A DNA stretch of 64,000 bases from Thiohalobacter thiocyanaticus (GCF_003932505.1 NZ_QZMU01000002.1:62001-126000); one strand, 5' to 3'. Counted from the stretch's first letter, positions 12,708-24,687 are shown. Numbers and translations are program-made. The notes: generated from the letters alone by a model not told the origin.

Positions 12708-12870
12708 AAGCGCCACGGAAAACACGGAAAGCACGGACAATTAAGATTGCAAAGCCCGTTTTCCCATGTCGGGTGCTGGCGCCTCGGCAATGTTATTGGT
12801 TTTTTTTCCGTGCTTTCCGTGTATTCCGTGGCCATTTTTATCATTATCCGTGTTTTCCGTGGCGCACTTA
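12707..12870. repeat. Composite intergenic repeat (CCACGGAAAACACGG arms)
   Basis: Left arm CGCCACGGAAAACACGGAAA starts 3 bases after the bpt stop. The inverted arm CCGTGCTTTCCGTGTATTCC ends near 12834, and a second partial right arm, CCGTGTTTTCCGTGGCGCAC, follows. The central GTCATTCC core of its sister copies is absent here. It sits between bpt and infA. Confidence 0.82.
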
Positions 12871-12908
12871 GCCGCTATAATGCGCCATTCGCCAAGTCAC
12901 TGAATTGA

Positions 12909-13133
<225 letters not shown>

Positions 13134-13185
13134 TCCCGACGGCCGCGGCCGTCGCTCTCCTGCTTTCCGCTAGCCCATAAGAAAA

Positions 13186-13210
13186 CTGCCCAACCGGAAC
13201 GGTCGGGCAG
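13186..13210 (-). terminator. Terminator between infA and clpA
   Basis: CTGCCC-A-ACCG-GAA-CGGT-C-GGGCAG is a strong stem. On the reverse strand it is followed by TTTTCTT, so it fits the end of clpA transcription. It may also stop infA transcripts coming the other way. Confidence 0.8.
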
Positions 13211-13238
13211 CTGTTGGCGTACCGGATTGCCGCAGGCC

Positions 13239-15497
13239 TCAGGCCTCTTCCTCCTCCGGAATCTCGATCTCGAGTTCGCCGTCCCTGAGATGCACATGCA
13301 CCTCGCCGCCCTTGACCAGGCGGCCGAACAGCAGCTCCTCGGCCAGCGGCTTCTTGATGTGCTCCTGCACCACCCGCGCCATCGGCCGGGCACCCATCTT
13401 GGGATCATAGCCCTTCTCGGCCAGCCACAGCCGCGCCTCGTCGTCGACGTGCAGCGACACACCCTTGTCCTGCAACTGCGCCTCCAGCTCGAAGATGAAC
13501 TTGTTGACCACCTGCGCCACCATGGTCGGGCCAGCGACTGGAACTGGATGATACCGTCCAGGCGGTTGCGGAACTCCGGCGTGAAGATGCGCTTGATCGC
13601 CTCCAATGCCGTCGCTGCTGTGATCCTGCTTGGTGAAACCGATGGAGCGCCGGTCCATGTCCTGCGCGCCGGCATTGGTGGTCATGACAATGATCACATT
13701 GCGGAAGTCCACCTTGCGGCCGTTGTTGTCGGTGAGCGTGCCGTGGTCCATCACCTGAAGCAGCAGGTTGAACACCTCCGGATGGGCCTTCTCGATCTCG
13801 TCGAGCAGGACCACCGAGTGCGGATGCTTGAGCACCTCGTCGGTGAGCAGCCCGCCCTGGTCGAAGCCGACATAGCCCGGCGGCGCGCCGATCAGACGAG
13901 AAACCGTGTGGCGCTCCATGTACTCGGACATGTCGAAACGGATCAGCTCGATACCCAGATGCAGCGCCAGCTGCCGGGTGACCTCGGTCTTGCCCACACC
14001 GGTGGGGCCGGCAAACAGGTACGAGCCCACAGGTTTGCTTTCGTCACGCAGCCCGGAGCGCGCCATCTTGATCGAGGCGGCAAGCGACTCCACCGCCTCG
14101 TCCTGGCCGAAGATGACCAGCTTGAGGTCGCGCGCCAGGTTCCTGAGCTTGTCCTTGTCGGTGGTGGACACGCTCTTGGGCGGGATCCGCGCGATCTTGG
14201 AGACGATCATCTCGATATCGTTGATGCCGATGGTCTTCTTGCGCTTCGACGGCGGCTGCATGCGCTGGTTGGCGCCGGCCTCGTCGATGATGTCGATGGC
14301 CTTGTCCGGCAGATGGCGGTCGGTGATGTACCGATCCGACAGCTCCGCGGCCGCATGCAGGGCCTTGGATGAATACTTCACCTTGTGGTGCTCCTCGAAC
14401 ACCTGCTTGAGGCCCTTGAGTATCTGTACCGTCTCGTTGACCGTCGGCTCGCGCACGTCGATCTTCTGGAAACGGCGGGCCAGGGCGCGGTCCTTCTCGA
14501 AAATGCCGCGGTATTCCTGGTAGGTGGTCGAACCGATGCACTTGAGCTCGCCGTTGGCCAGCATCGGCTTGATCAGGTTGGAGGCATCCATCACCCCGCC
14601 GGAGGCCGCGCCCGCGCCGATGATGGTATGGATCTCGTCGATGAACAGAACTGCACCCGGCTCCCTGCGCAGCTGGGCGAGCACGGCCTTGAGGCGCTTT
14701 TCGAAATCGCCGCGGTACTTGGTGCCGGCCACCAGCGCCCCCAGATCCAGCGCATAGATGACACTGTCCCTGAGCACCTCGGGCACCTGGTCGTCAACGA
14801 TCATGCGCGCCAACCCCTCGGCCAGCGCCGTCTTACCCACGCCGGCCTCGCCGACATAGAGAGGGTTGTTCTTGCGCCGCCGGCACAGGATCTGCACCGT
14901 ACGCTCGATTTCCTCCGCACGACCGATCAGCGGATCGATCTTGCCCTGACGGGCCAGATCGTTGAGGTTGGAGGCGAAGGTCTCCAGGGGGTTGCTCTTG
15001 CCGCCCGCCTCGCCGCCGGTCTCGGCCTCCTCGCCGCCCTGGGCGCCCAGTTCCTCCTGGTCGCCGACCTTGGAGATACCGTGGGAGATGTAGTTGACCA
15101 CGTCCAGCCGGGTCACATCCTGCTTGTTGAGGAAGTACACGGCCTGGGATTCCTGCTCACTGAAGATGGCGACCAGGACATTGGCACCGGTGACTTCCTT
15201 GCTGCCCGAGGACTGGACATGGAACACCGCCCGCTGCAGCACCCGCTGGAAACCCAGCGTGGGCTGGGTTTCGCGGTTGTCGTGCTCGGGCAGGCGCGGG
15301 GTGGTCTCCTCGATGAAGCCTTCCAGTTCCTGCTTGAGCTTTTCGGTGTCGGCGGCGCAGGCGCGCAGCACCTCGGCGGCGGCGGGATTGTCCAGCAAGG
15401 CGAGCAGCAGGTGCTCGACCGTCATGAATTCATGCCGTTTCTCCCGGGCCTCCTTGAAGGCCAGGTTCAGGGTGAATTCCAGTTCCTTGCTCAGCAT
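13239..15497 (-). CDS. clpA: ATP-dependent Clp protease ATPase subunit ClpA, with two compensating frameshifts
   Basis: An AAA+ unfoldase that feeds ClpP and works with ClpS on N-degron substrates. About 752 residues from the ATG at 15497, behind a GAGGTG ribosome-binding site. The N-domain is at 1-145, D1 Walker A is GEAGVGKTALAEG and D2 Walker A is GPTGVGKTEVTRQ. One extra base at about 13604-13610 and one missing base at about 13530-13531 leave about 25 codons out of frame. In the +1 frame that stretch reads the conserved ALEAIKRIFTPEFRNRLDG, including the D2 arginine-finger region. The frame is restored afterwards and the C-terminus is normal. As written the protein would be defective; sequence error is likelier than real mutation. 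Confidence 0.93.
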   Translation of the reverse strand: MLSKELEFTLNLAFKEAREKRHEFMTVEHLLLALLDNPAAAEVLRACAADTEKLKQELEGFIEETTPRLPEHDNRETQPTLGFQRVLQRAVFHVQSSGSKEVTGANVLVAIFSEQESQAVYFLNKQDVTRLDVVNYISHGISKVGDQEELGAQGGEEAETGGEAGGKSNPLETFASNLNDLARQGKIDPLIGRAEEIERTVQILCRRRKNNPLYVGEAGVGKTALAEGLARMIVDDQVPEVLRDSVIYALDLGALVAGTKYRGDFEKRLKAVLAQLRREPGAVLFIDEIHTIIGAGAASGGVMDASNLIKPMLANGELKCIGSTTYQEYRGIFEKDRALARRFQKIDVREPTVNETVQILKGLKQVFEEHHKVKYSSKALHAAAELSDRYITDRHLPDKAIDIIDEAGANQRMQPPSKRKKTIGINDIEMIVSKIARIPPKSVSTTDKDKLRNLARDLKLVIFGQDEAVESLAASIKMARSGLRDESKPVGSYLFAGPTGVGKTEVTRQLALHLGIELIRFDMSEYMERHTVSRLIGAPPGYVGFDQGGLLTDEVLKHPHSVVLLDEIEKAHPEVFNLLLQVMDHGTLTDNNGRKVDFRNVIIVMTTNAGAQDMDRRSIGFTKQDHSSDGIGGDQAHLHAGVPQPPGRYHPVPVAGPTMVAQVVNKFIFELEAQLQDKGVSLHVDDEARLWLAEKGYDPKMGARPMARVVQEHIKKPLAEELLFGRLVKGGEVHVHLRDGELEIEIPEEEEA

Positions 15498-15520
15498 AAT
15501 CGCACCTCGTGCTCCGCGCC

Positions 15521-15844
15521 CTACGCCTCTTCGAGAGTGCACAGGAGCGGATGTTGATGTTGCCGGGAGAAATCGTTGACCTGATGCACCTTGGTCTCGG
15601 CAATCTCATGGGTGTAGACCCCGCAGATTCCCTTCCCACGCGTATGCACGTGCAGCATGATCTGGGTGGCCTTTTCACGCGACATGGCAAAGAAGGTCTC
15701 CAGCACCTCGACCACGAACTCCATCGGCGTGTAGTCGTCGTTCAGCAGTACGACCTTGTACAGCGGCGGTTTCTTAACCTTGGGCTTGTCCTCCTGGACA
15801 GCGAGCCCGTCATCCTGGTTCGGTTGCTTCGGTTCCTGACTCAT
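15521..15844 (-). CDS. clpS: ATP-dependent Clp protease adaptor ClpS
   Basis: Recognises N-degrons and delivers them to ClpA. 107 residues from the ATG at 15844, preceded by an unrelated in-frame extension that I reject. After a variable acidic tail come [20 protein letters not shown] and the Asn-Asp-Asp binding pocket, then [16 protein letters not shown] with the conserved His. It ends 23 bp upstream of the clpA start, the standard clpS-clpA order. Confidence 0.97.
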   Translation of the reverse strand: MSQEPKQPNQDDGLAVQEDKPKVKKPPLYKVVLLNDDYTPMEFVVEVLETFFAMSREKATQIMLHVHTRGKGICGVYTHEIAETKVHQVNDFSRQHQHPLLCTLEEA

Positions 15845-16006
15845 GGCGATGATCTTACGCGAAATCCATCGGTCCTGTCGCTGCATCACAGTCATCAATA
15901 TATAGGGATCGGGCAGCGGATTTAAACCCTTTGTTAAGTACTTGAATTCACATTTCACGCCCCGCCCGCGTGCACGACCCCTAAGCGATCCAACCCCATG
16001 CGGCGA

Positions 16007-16031
16007 ATACTTGACTATTTTAGTCAAGTGT
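16007..16031. promoter_or_regulatory. IscR type-1-like (Rrf2 family) operator
   Basis: A 25-bp site with perfect 9-bp arms ACTTGACTA and TAGTCAAGT around TTT, extended by AT on the left and GT on the right. From memory of the E. coli IscR type-1 consensus, 24 of 25 positions agree, the exception being the final TGT instead of TAT. It contains TTGACT (16011-16016), usable as a -35 box, with TATAAA at 16031-16036, though only 14 bases apart. It lies 142 bp upstream of cspA and 162 bp upstream of clpS, so either gene could be the target; no Rrf2 regulator gene is in the window. Confidence 0.6.
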
Positions 16032-16173
16032 ATAAAGTGGGTTGTGTCGGATCAATCGATGCGACAGGAGGAGTCTCCGGTCACCGCCCGTGGCGCGCCG
16101 GAGGTGGAGAGGTGAAACCACCAACAGCAATAAGCGGTCGTCTGAACCGCAGCGGTAAACGAGGTAGGCACGT
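16032..16173 (+). promoter_or_regulatory. Long leader upstream of the cold-shock gene
   Basis: The clpS-cspA gap (15845-16173) has no further gene. Between the Rrf2-type site and the cspA ATG lies a leader of about 130 bases, purine-rich near 16095-16115 (GGAGGTGGAGAGGTGAAACC), and a GAGGTAG ribosome-binding site at about 16161-16167. Long structured 5' leaders are usual for cold-shock mRNAs. I see no transcription start directly. Confidence 0.4.
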
Positions 16174-16383
16174 ATGGCAATCGGTACAGTGAAATGGTTC
16201 AGCAACGCCAAAGGTTATGGCTTTATTGAACCCGAAGGCGGCGGTGAGGATGTGTTCGCCCATTTCACCGTAATTGAGGCGGAAGGTTATCGAACCCTCA
16301 AGGAAGGGCAGAAGGTGGAATACGAATACAAGGAAGGCCCGAAGGGACTGCTGGCAACCCGCATCGACCCCTCGGTCAACTAG
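16174..16383 (+). CDS. CspA-family cold-shock protein
   Basis: A 69-residue single cold-shock domain binding single-stranded RNA/DNA. RNP1 is KGYGFIEP (about 13-20) and RNP2 is DVFAHFT (about 26-32). The stop codon TAG at 16381-16383 overlaps the first bases of a mobile-element terminal repeat, so the natural C-terminus may have been altered by that insertion. An IscR-type operator upstream suggests iron-sulfur, redox or NO-linked control rather than only cold control; this is inference. Confidence 0.93.
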   Translation: MAIGTVKWFSNAKGYGFIEPEGGGEDVFAHFTVIEAEGYRTLKEGQKVEYEYKEGPKGLLATRIDPSVN

Positions 16384-16701
16384 GGCCTGTTAACACTAAT
16401 CCAATCGCCTCTGCTGGGGCTGATTTTTCGTCCAGCAAGGCAGAATGAGCGAAGTGTAGTTATTCTACATGAGCGAATGATAACGCCGCTGGGCGGAACA
16501 TCAGCCCCAGCCCGACGGGTTGTGCCTGAAACAGCGCCACTCAGCGTTGCTCGTACCCACAACACTCGCTGCGCTCGCGGGGCAGGCTCTCGCTTATTTG
16601 GAATCACCAAACTGCGCTCCTCGCGCCTTTATGCCCTATGGGTATCGATTGGCGCTGTTTCTGGCACAACAGAGACGATGGGATTAGTGTTAACAGGCCC
16701 T
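16382..16701. mobile_element. MITE-like element with a nested second inverted repeat
   Basis: Both ends carry AGGGCCTGTTAACACTAATC as perfect inverted terminal repeats of about 21 bp (16382-16402 and 16681-16701). TA-containing dinucleotides flank the ends. The left half also has GCTGGGGCTGA, inverted as TCAGCCCCAGC at 16501-16511. A second inverted pair, GTTGTGCCTGAAACAGCGCC (from 16519) and GGCGCTGTTTCTGGCACAAC (16651-16670), breaks the right half and looks like a later insertion. No transposase is encoded, so it would need one in trans. The small frames in it are not genes. Confidence 0.75.
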
Positions 16702-16750
16702 AAGTGGCAGCGCCCGGCCCGGCAGGTCCGGGCCGCGCGCCCTGAATACG

Positions 16751-18007
16751 TTACATGCGGGCGATCATCGCATCGCCGAAGGCGCTGCAACCCAGTTCCG
16801 TCGCCCCTTCCATTGTGCCGGCCAGATCGCAGGTGACCGTGCCCGCGGCGATGGCGCCGGCAAGCGCACTGACAACGCATTCAGCCGCCTCCTGCCAGCC
16901 CATATGGCGCAGCATCATTTCCGCCGACAGAATCAGCGAACTGGGATTAGCCCGATCCTGCCCGGCGATATCGGGCGCGGTGCCGTGCGTGGCCTCGAAC
17001 AGGGCCACGGTGTCTGACAGATTGGCGCCGGGCGCGATACCGATGCCGCCGACCTGAGCCGCGGCGGCATCGGATATGTAGTCTCCGTTCAGGTTCAGCG
17101 TGGCGATCACATCACACTGTTCGGGTTGCAGCAGCAACTGCTGCAGGAAGGCGTCGGCGATGACGTCGTTGATGATGATCTCCCGGCCCGTCACCGGATT
17201 GATAAAGCTCAGCCAGGGCCCGCCGTCCTTTTCCACCGCACCGAACTCCCGCCGGGCCAGCGCGTAACCCCAGTCCCTGAAGGCGCCCTCGGTGAACTTC
17301 ATGATGTTGCCCTTGTGTACCAGGGTCACCTTGCCCCGGTCCTGGTCGACGGCATACTGGATGGCCTTGCGCACCAGGCGCTCGGTGCCGTCGCGGGAGA
17401 CCGGCTTGATACCGATGCCCGAGCTGTCCGGAAAACGGATCTGGGTCACGCCCAGTTCACTCTGCAGGAAATCCAGCAGCTTCTTCACCTCCGGACTGCC
17501 TTCCTCCCATTCGATGCCGGTATAGATATCTTCGGAATTTTCCCGGAAGATCACCATGTCACTCTTTTCCGGATGCCGTACCGGGCTTGGGGTACCCGGG
17601 TAATAGCGTACGGGGCGCAGGCAGACATACAGATCGAGCTGCTGGCGCAGCGCGACATTGATGGAGCGGATACCACCGCCGACCGGAGTGGTCAGCGGCC
17701 CCTTGATGGCAAGGCCGTAATCGCGGATGACCTCAACCGTCTCCGCCGGCAGCCAGGTGTTCTCACCATAGACGAGGTTGGACTTCTCCCCGGCAAAGAT
17801 TTCCATCCAGACCAGCCGCCGGTTGCCGCCATAGGCCCTGGCCACCGCCGCATCCACCACCCGACGCATGACCGGCGTGATATCCACACCGATGCCGTCG
17901 CCCTCGATAAAGGGAATGACGGGATGATCGGGAACCGTGAGTGAGCTATCCGCATTGACCCGGATGCGTTCACCTTCGGCGGGGACCTCGATCTTCTGAT
18001 ACGCCAT
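16751..18007 (-). CDS. icd: Isocitrate dehydrogenase, E. coli-type fold with NAD-type cofactor residues
   Basis: Oxidative decarboxylation of isocitrate to 2-oxoglutarate in the TCA cycle. 418 residues from the ATG at 18007 (GGAG ribosome-binding site 9 bases upstream). The active-site loop with the phosphorylatable Ser is [13 protein letters not shown], and the catalytic [15 protein letters not shown] is intact. At the coenzyme site the E. coli NADP residues Lys344, Tyr345, Val351, Tyr391 and Arg395 correspond to Asp, Ile, Ala, Cys and Gly here ([15 protein letters not shown] and VTCDLAGTM). Asp-Ile is the known NAD signature, so I predict NAD, not NADP, as coenzyme. Confidence 0.95.
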   Translation of the reverse strand: MAYQKIEVPAEGERIRVNADSSLTVPDHPVIPFIEGDGIGVDITPVMRRVVDAAVARAYGGNRRLVWMEIFAGEKSNLVYGENTWLPAETVEVIRDYGLAIKGPLTTPVGGGIRSINVALRQQLDLYVCLRPVRYYPGTPSPVRHPEKSDMVIFRENSEDIYTGIEWEEGSPEVKKLLDFLQSELGVTQIRFPDSSGIGIKPVSRDGTERLVRKAIQYAVDQDRGKVTLVHKGNIMKFTEGAFRDWGYALARREFGAVEKDGGPWLSFINPVTGREIIINDVIADAFLQQLLLQPEQCDVIATLNLNGDYISDAAAAQVGGIGIAPGANLSDTVALFEATHGTAPDIAGQDRANPSSLILSAEMMLRHMGWQEAAECVVSALAGAIAAGTVTCDLAGTMEGATELGCSAFGDAMIARM

Positions 18008-18113
18008 GCTGCTGCACTCCTGCCGCACATTGAAACAGCGTCAGTTTAGCATGGGCTTCCGGGCATTGACTCAACAGGCCCTGACTGCTTCGCTCGCAAT
18101 GACGGTATGACCA

Positions 18114-18142
18114 AACAAAAACCCCCGCACAAGGGCGGGGGT
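18114..18142 (-). terminator. Terminator of the exported protein gene
   Basis: On the reverse strand ACCCCCGCC-CTT-GTGCGGGGGT is followed by TTTTTG. The stem is strong and the T-run is on the reverse-strand side, about 45 bp after the stop codon of the gene at 18187-19101. Confidence 0.85.
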
Positions 18143-18186
18143 CGATGTCTGCACAGGGTTGTGCAGAGGATGTTGCTATTGCTGCT

Positions 18187-19101
18187 TCAGATTTCGCCGC
18201 CGGCGGCCTCGATCAGGGCCTCCTCGATAGCGTTCGGCGCACACATGATGTTGAAGAAGGTGGCGCCGGTCTCGCTGGCGATCATCGGCAGATGCGGCCA
18301 GCTGATGGCGATGCGGAAGCGGGCATACAGGGCATAGACATCACCGCCGGAGACCAGGATCTCATAGGGCAGATGGCCGGTGGAACGCAGCTCGTCCTTG
18401 TCCACTCGGCTCATGATGTACTCGTCACCGGAGCAGCCTTCGCTCAGGCCCACACCGAAGACGGTCTCTTCCTTGCCCGGGATGTCAATGCGATAGACCT
18501 TGGTGGCGCCACCGCGAGCGTTGGCCAGGCCCTCCTCAACAGCCTTGACGGCCTCTTCGTGGCTGTCGTACTCGGCCAGCTCGGAAGGATCGTCGAAGTA
18601 TTCCATGCCGAACATGTAATGATACTTGCGCAGATCCTTGGAGCTGAGCTGCTTGTCGCCGGTACCGAACTCGGTTTCCTTGCCCAGCGCTTCCTTCAGC
18701 TTGTTTGCGGCGCTGGTCATGCTGGATTCATTTTCCAGACGGTAGGCATTGCCGAAGTACTCGGGGTTGGTGTAGGAGACCTGGACCTCGTCACCCACCT
18801 GGGTCAGGGTCACGCGCTGACCGGCGGCATAACCGCCGAACTCGGAGCTGGCCGCGGCCTGCTTGAGCTCATCGTTGGTGATGGCCAGAATGAGGGCACC
18901 CTCGTAAGGGGTATAGGAACCGACGATTTCGAAGCCGGCTGATGTCACCTTGGACTTGACTTCATCGGCGATGGCGTTGATTTCACCGGACGTGGTGTAA
19001 GCCAGGCTGAATGGCTTGAGGGCCTCGGCCGAAACCGCCCCACTCGCCGTGAAGGCGAACACCGCACCTGCGAGACACATTTTTTTGATTGCGTTGATCA
19101 T
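18187..19101 (-). CDS. Exported protein of unknown function
   Basis: 304 residues from the ATG at 19101, with a very good GGAGGAG ribosome-binding site 6 bases before it. A Sec signal peptide (CLAGAVFAFTASGAVSA, cleavage near residue 25) points to the periplasm. The mature part has two similar alpha/beta stretches: KPFSLAYTTSGEINAIADEV with EGALILAITNDELKQAA (about 28-85), and GDVYALYARFRIAISWPHLP near the C-terminus. A conserved-looking YHYMFGMEYFDDPSE lies between them. I do not recognise the family with confidence; a DUF302-like fold was considered. It is monocistronic with its own strong terminator. Confidence 0.85.
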   Translation of the reverse strand: MINAIKKMCLAGAVFAFTASGAVSAEALKPFSLAYTTSGEINAIADEVKSKVTSAGFEIVGSYTPYEGALILAITNDELKQAAASSEFGGYAAGQRVTLTQVGDEVQVSYTNPEYFGNAYRLENESSMTSAANKLKEALGKETEFGTGDKQLSSKDLRKYHYMFGMEYFDDPSELAEYDSHEEAVKAVEEGLANARGGATKVYRIDIPGKEETVFGVGLSEGCSGDEYIMSRVDKDELRSTGHLPYEILVSGGDVYALYARFRIAISWPHLPMIASETGATFFNIMCAPNAIEEALIEAAGGEI

Positions 19102-19398
19102 GTGCAACTCCTCCAGTACATGTTTATTCTAGAAATATCAGGACTCGGCCCGACTCGACTTTTATCTTCCCGCCGTGCGGGCGACTCCCTGGCCCAAATC
19201 CCGGCGGTGATGGACAATAGTAATCCATTGAGCAGGTTTTGATGTCAAGCAAAAAAGACAAAAAATCGACGCCAGTAAAAATCAGCCTTCGCAAGCATCT
19301 GATACAAAAATTTTATTAGTATCCACTAATCTATTAACATTAATGCATTCCCGGCAGGTCGGACCTGCCGGCAGACCCTTTGGAGCCGCATCGAATTC
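19102..19398. other. AT-rich intergenic region
   Basis: A divergent spacer between the exported protein and the NUDIX gene. Positions 19235-19345 are markedly AT-rich, with runs of A and TTATTAGT/ATTAACATTAATGC, fitting promoters for either side. Positions 19350-19378 carry CCCGGCAGGTCGGACCTGCCGG, an inverted repeat (GGCAGGTC / GACCTGCC). No gene is seen. Confidence 0.5.
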
Positions 19399-19857
19399 AT
19401 GACCTGGAAACCGCATGTCACTGTCGCCGCGATCATCGAAAACAGCGGCTATTTCCTCTGCGTGGAAGAGATCATCGAGGGACGGCGCCGGCTCAACCAG
19501 CCCGCCGGTCACCTGGAGCCGGGCGAATCCCTGGTTGATGCGGTAATCCGCGAGGTACGCGAAGAAACCACCCGCGCCTTCACGCCGGAGGCACTGGTGG
19601 GCGTCTATCTCTGGCGCGCCGGCCCCGATCGCACCACCTTTCTGCGGGCCACCTTCACCGGTTATGCCGGGGAAGCCGACCCCGATCTGCAGCCGGATCC
19701 CGAAATCGATGCCACTGTCTGGCTCAGTCCCGACCACATCCGCACCCGCCGCGAGGAGTGGCGCAGTCCGCTGGTGATGGAATGCGTGAATGATTACCTG
19801 GCCGGACAGCGCTATCCCCTGTCCCTTCTGCGCAGCCTGCTGGATCCCCCGGAATGA
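19399..19857 (+). CDS. nudJ: NUDIX hydrolase (NudJ-like)
   Basis: 152 residues with the full NUDIX box [20 protein letters not shown] (about 40-59), which binds Mg and hydrolyses nucleoside di- or triphosphates linked to other moieties. E. coli NudJ releases phosphate from thiamine pyrophosphates and nucleoside triphosphates and also sits beside mnmA. The gene overlaps mnmA by 4 bp (ATGA), the usual nudJ-mnmA-hflD order. The substrate here is inferred from synteny. Confidence 0.9.
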   Translation: MTWKPHVTVAAIIENSGYFLCVEEIIEGRRRLNQPAGHLEPGESLVDAVIREVREETTRAFTPEALVGVYLWRAGPDRTTFLRATFTGYAGEADPDLQPDPEIDATVWLSPDHIRTRREEWRSPLVMECVNDYLAGQRYPLSLLRSLLDPPE

Positions 19858-20948
19858 AACAGCCTGCAGTCACCCGCGTCATGGTCGGCCTGTCCGGGGG
19901 CGTGGATTCCGCCGTCGCCGCCCTGCAGCTGCTGGAACAGGGGTATCAGGTCGAAGGCCTGTTCATGAAGAACTGGGACGAGGATGACGCCGACGGTTAC
20001 TGCCCGGCGGCCGAGGATCTGGCCGATGCCGAGGCGGTGGCCGCACGTATTGGCATAACATTGCACAAAGTGAACTTCTCTGCCGAATACTGGGACCGGG
20101 TGTTCGAATACTTTCTGGCCGAATACCGTGCCGGGCGTACGCCCAACCCGGACGTGCTGTGCAACCGGGAGATCAAGTTCCGCGCCTTTCTCGATCATGC
20201 CCTGTCACTGGGCGCCGATGCCATTGCCACCGGACACTACGCCCGCATCGCGCATGCACCGGACGGGGTGCGGCTGCTCAAGGGCCTGGATCCGAACAAG
20301 GACCAGTCCTATTTCCTGTATCTGCTGTCACAGTCCCAGCTCAGCCGCAGCCTGTTCCCGCTCGGCGGCCTGGAAAAGACCCGGGTGCGGGAGCGCGCCC
20401 GGGAGGCCGGCTTCACCAATCACGCCAAGAAGGACAGCACCGGTATCTGCTTCATCGGCGAACGCCGCTTCAACGCCTTTCTCAAACAGTACCTGCCGGC
20501 GCGGCCGGGCGAGATCGTGGATCCCGACGGCCGCGTGCTCGGCGAGCACCAGGGACTGATGTACCACACCATCGGCCAGCGCCAGGGCCTGGGCATCGGT
20601 GGCCGCGCCGATGCCAGTGGCGAACCCTGGTATGTCGCCGACAAGGATCTGGAACACAACCGCCTGATCGTGGTCCAGGGCAGCGGGCATCCGCTCCTGC
20701 TGCACCGGGGGCTTACGCTGACCCGCCTGCACTGGATCCAGGGCGAGCCGCCGGCACAGCCGCTGACCTGCAGCGCCAGGATCCGCTACCGCCAGAGCGA
20801 CCAGCCCTGCGTGCTCGAACCGCTCGATGGAAGCAGATGGCAGGTCGGATTCGACACACCCCAGCGCGCCATCACACCGGGCCAGGCGGTGGTCTTCTAC
20901 CAGGGCGAAGTCTGCCTCGGGGGCGGGACGATTGAAGACAGGCTGTAA
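19854..20948 (+). CDS. mnmA: tRNA-specific 2-thiouridylase MnmA
   Basis: Forms 2-thiouridine at the wobble position of tRNA Lys, Glu and Gln. The 364-residue protein has the PP-loop [11 protein letters not shown] (about 10-20). The catalytic cysteines lie in [12 protein letters not shown] (about residue 102) and [12 protein letters not shown] (about 199), and the tRNA-binding C-terminal domain is complete. It overlaps the upstream NUDIX gene and precedes hflD by 132 bp. Confidence 0.98.
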   Translation: MKQPAVTRVMVGLSGGVDSAVAALQLLEQGYQVEGLFMKNWDEDDADGYCPAAEDLADAEAVAARIGITLHKVNFSAEYWDRVFEYFLAEYRAGRTPNPDVLCNREIKFRAFLDHALSLGADAIATGHYARIAHAPDGVRLLKGLDPNKDQSYFLYLLSQSQLSRSLFPLGGLEKTRVRERAREAGFTNHAKKDSTGICFIGERRFNAFLKQYLPARPGEIVDPDGRVLGEHQGLMYHTIGQRQGLGIGGRADASGEPWYVADKDLEHNRLIVVQGSGHPLLLHRGLTLTRLHWIQGEPPAQPLTCSARIRYRQSDQPCVLEPLDGSRWQVGFDTPQRAITPGQAVVFYQGEVCLGGGTIEDRL

Positions 20949-21080
20949 TCGGCAGTCGATGTTGTCGCTCAATTCCTGTGATATTCGTGCACAAGCCGTC
21001 TCTCGTGTATTAGTATTACTCCCTGATCATCACGTACCACCATCCGCATACTCAGCGCCGGTCAATCACCAGCAGATGTT

Positions 21081-21722
21081 ATGAGCCAATCCCTTGCCGA
21101 TCGCAGCCTGGCCCTGGGTGGGCTGTTTCAGGCCGCCCTGCTGGTCAGGGAATACGCCCACACCGGCCGCGCCGACAGCGCCGAACGCGAAACCCTGATA
21201 CACAGCCTGCTGGTCACGGAGCCGGACAGCACCGCCGAGGTCTATGGCGGCGTGGCGCCGGTCAGGCGCGGGCTTGAGGCCCTGATCCAGCGTCTCGGCG
21301 GCGGCCGCGGCCCGGCACCGGAACTGGAAGTCACCCGCTATGTCATCGCCCTGCTGCACCTGGCACGCAAGCTTCAGCGCCGGCGGGACCTGATTCAGAT
21401 CCTCACCGACGGCATCAGTCAGGCCCGGCATCAGGCGGAATACTTCTCCCCCACTCACGAGAATGTCATCGCCGCCCTGGCGGACCTGTATCAACAGACC
21501 GTGAGCACCCTCACGCCGCGCATCATGGTGCAGGGCGAGCCCGCCGTCCTTGGCACGCCCGACAACCAGAACTGGATCCGCACCCTGCTGCTGGCCGGCA
21601 TTCGCTCGGCGGTATTGTGGGAACAGTCCGGCGGGCGGCGCTGGCAGCTGCTGTTCAAACGCAGGGCGCTGCTGGGTGCGGCACAGTCGCTGCTGGAAAC
21701 GGTCGGCGAGCCGGCCGGCTGA
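21081..21722 (+). CDS. hflD: High-frequency lysogenization protein HflD homologue
   Basis: 213 residues, all-alpha and membrane-associated, recognised by LFQAALLVREYAHTGRAD near the N-terminus and the YVIALLHLARKLQRR stretch, and by its place after mnmA. In E. coli HflD interacts with lambda CII; its native role is unclear. In most relatives purB follows directly; here acnA is between. Confidence 0.9.
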   Translation: MSQSLADRSLALGGLFQAALLVREYAHTGRADSAERETLIHSLLVTEPDSTAEVYGGVAPVRRGLEALIQRLGGGRGPAPELEVTRYVIALLHLARKLQRRRDLIQILTDGISQARHQAEYFSPTHENVIAALADLYQQTVSTLTPRIMVQGEPAVLGTPDNQNWIRTLLLAGIRSAVLWEQSGGRRWQLLFKRRALLGAAQSLLETVGEPAG

Positions 21723-22010
21723 AGCCACGGCTCAGGGCAGAACCACCGCCTCCAGGTAGCGGCCGGCAAGGGGGGCAGATCCGGGAACCGTTCCACATTT
21801 TACGTGAATTTACATTAGATATATTTATTTATTATTTGTTTTTAAACATAATTTATCTGATATTTCCCGGGCCCTGACAGGCATCTCATTGTTTTGGCTT
21901 CCATTTCCGGGCTACTCAGCCGGCGGCAAATCCGACATAATGGCGCGCTTGCCGGGATGCCGTTCCACGCCCCGGCCAGGCCCCCGAATCAGAACCAGAC
22001 AGGAGTCAGC
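21723..22010. other. hflD-acnA intergenic region with AT-rich promoter-like stretch
   Basis: Positions 21795-21870 form a strikingly AT-rich block (TTAGATATATTTATTTATTA) in an otherwise GC-rich sequence. It probably holds the acnA promoter and regulator sites. I cannot pick individual boxes. No gene is supported. Confidence 0.5.
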
Positions 22011-24680
<2,670 letters not shown>

Positions 24681-24687
24681 CGAAAAA

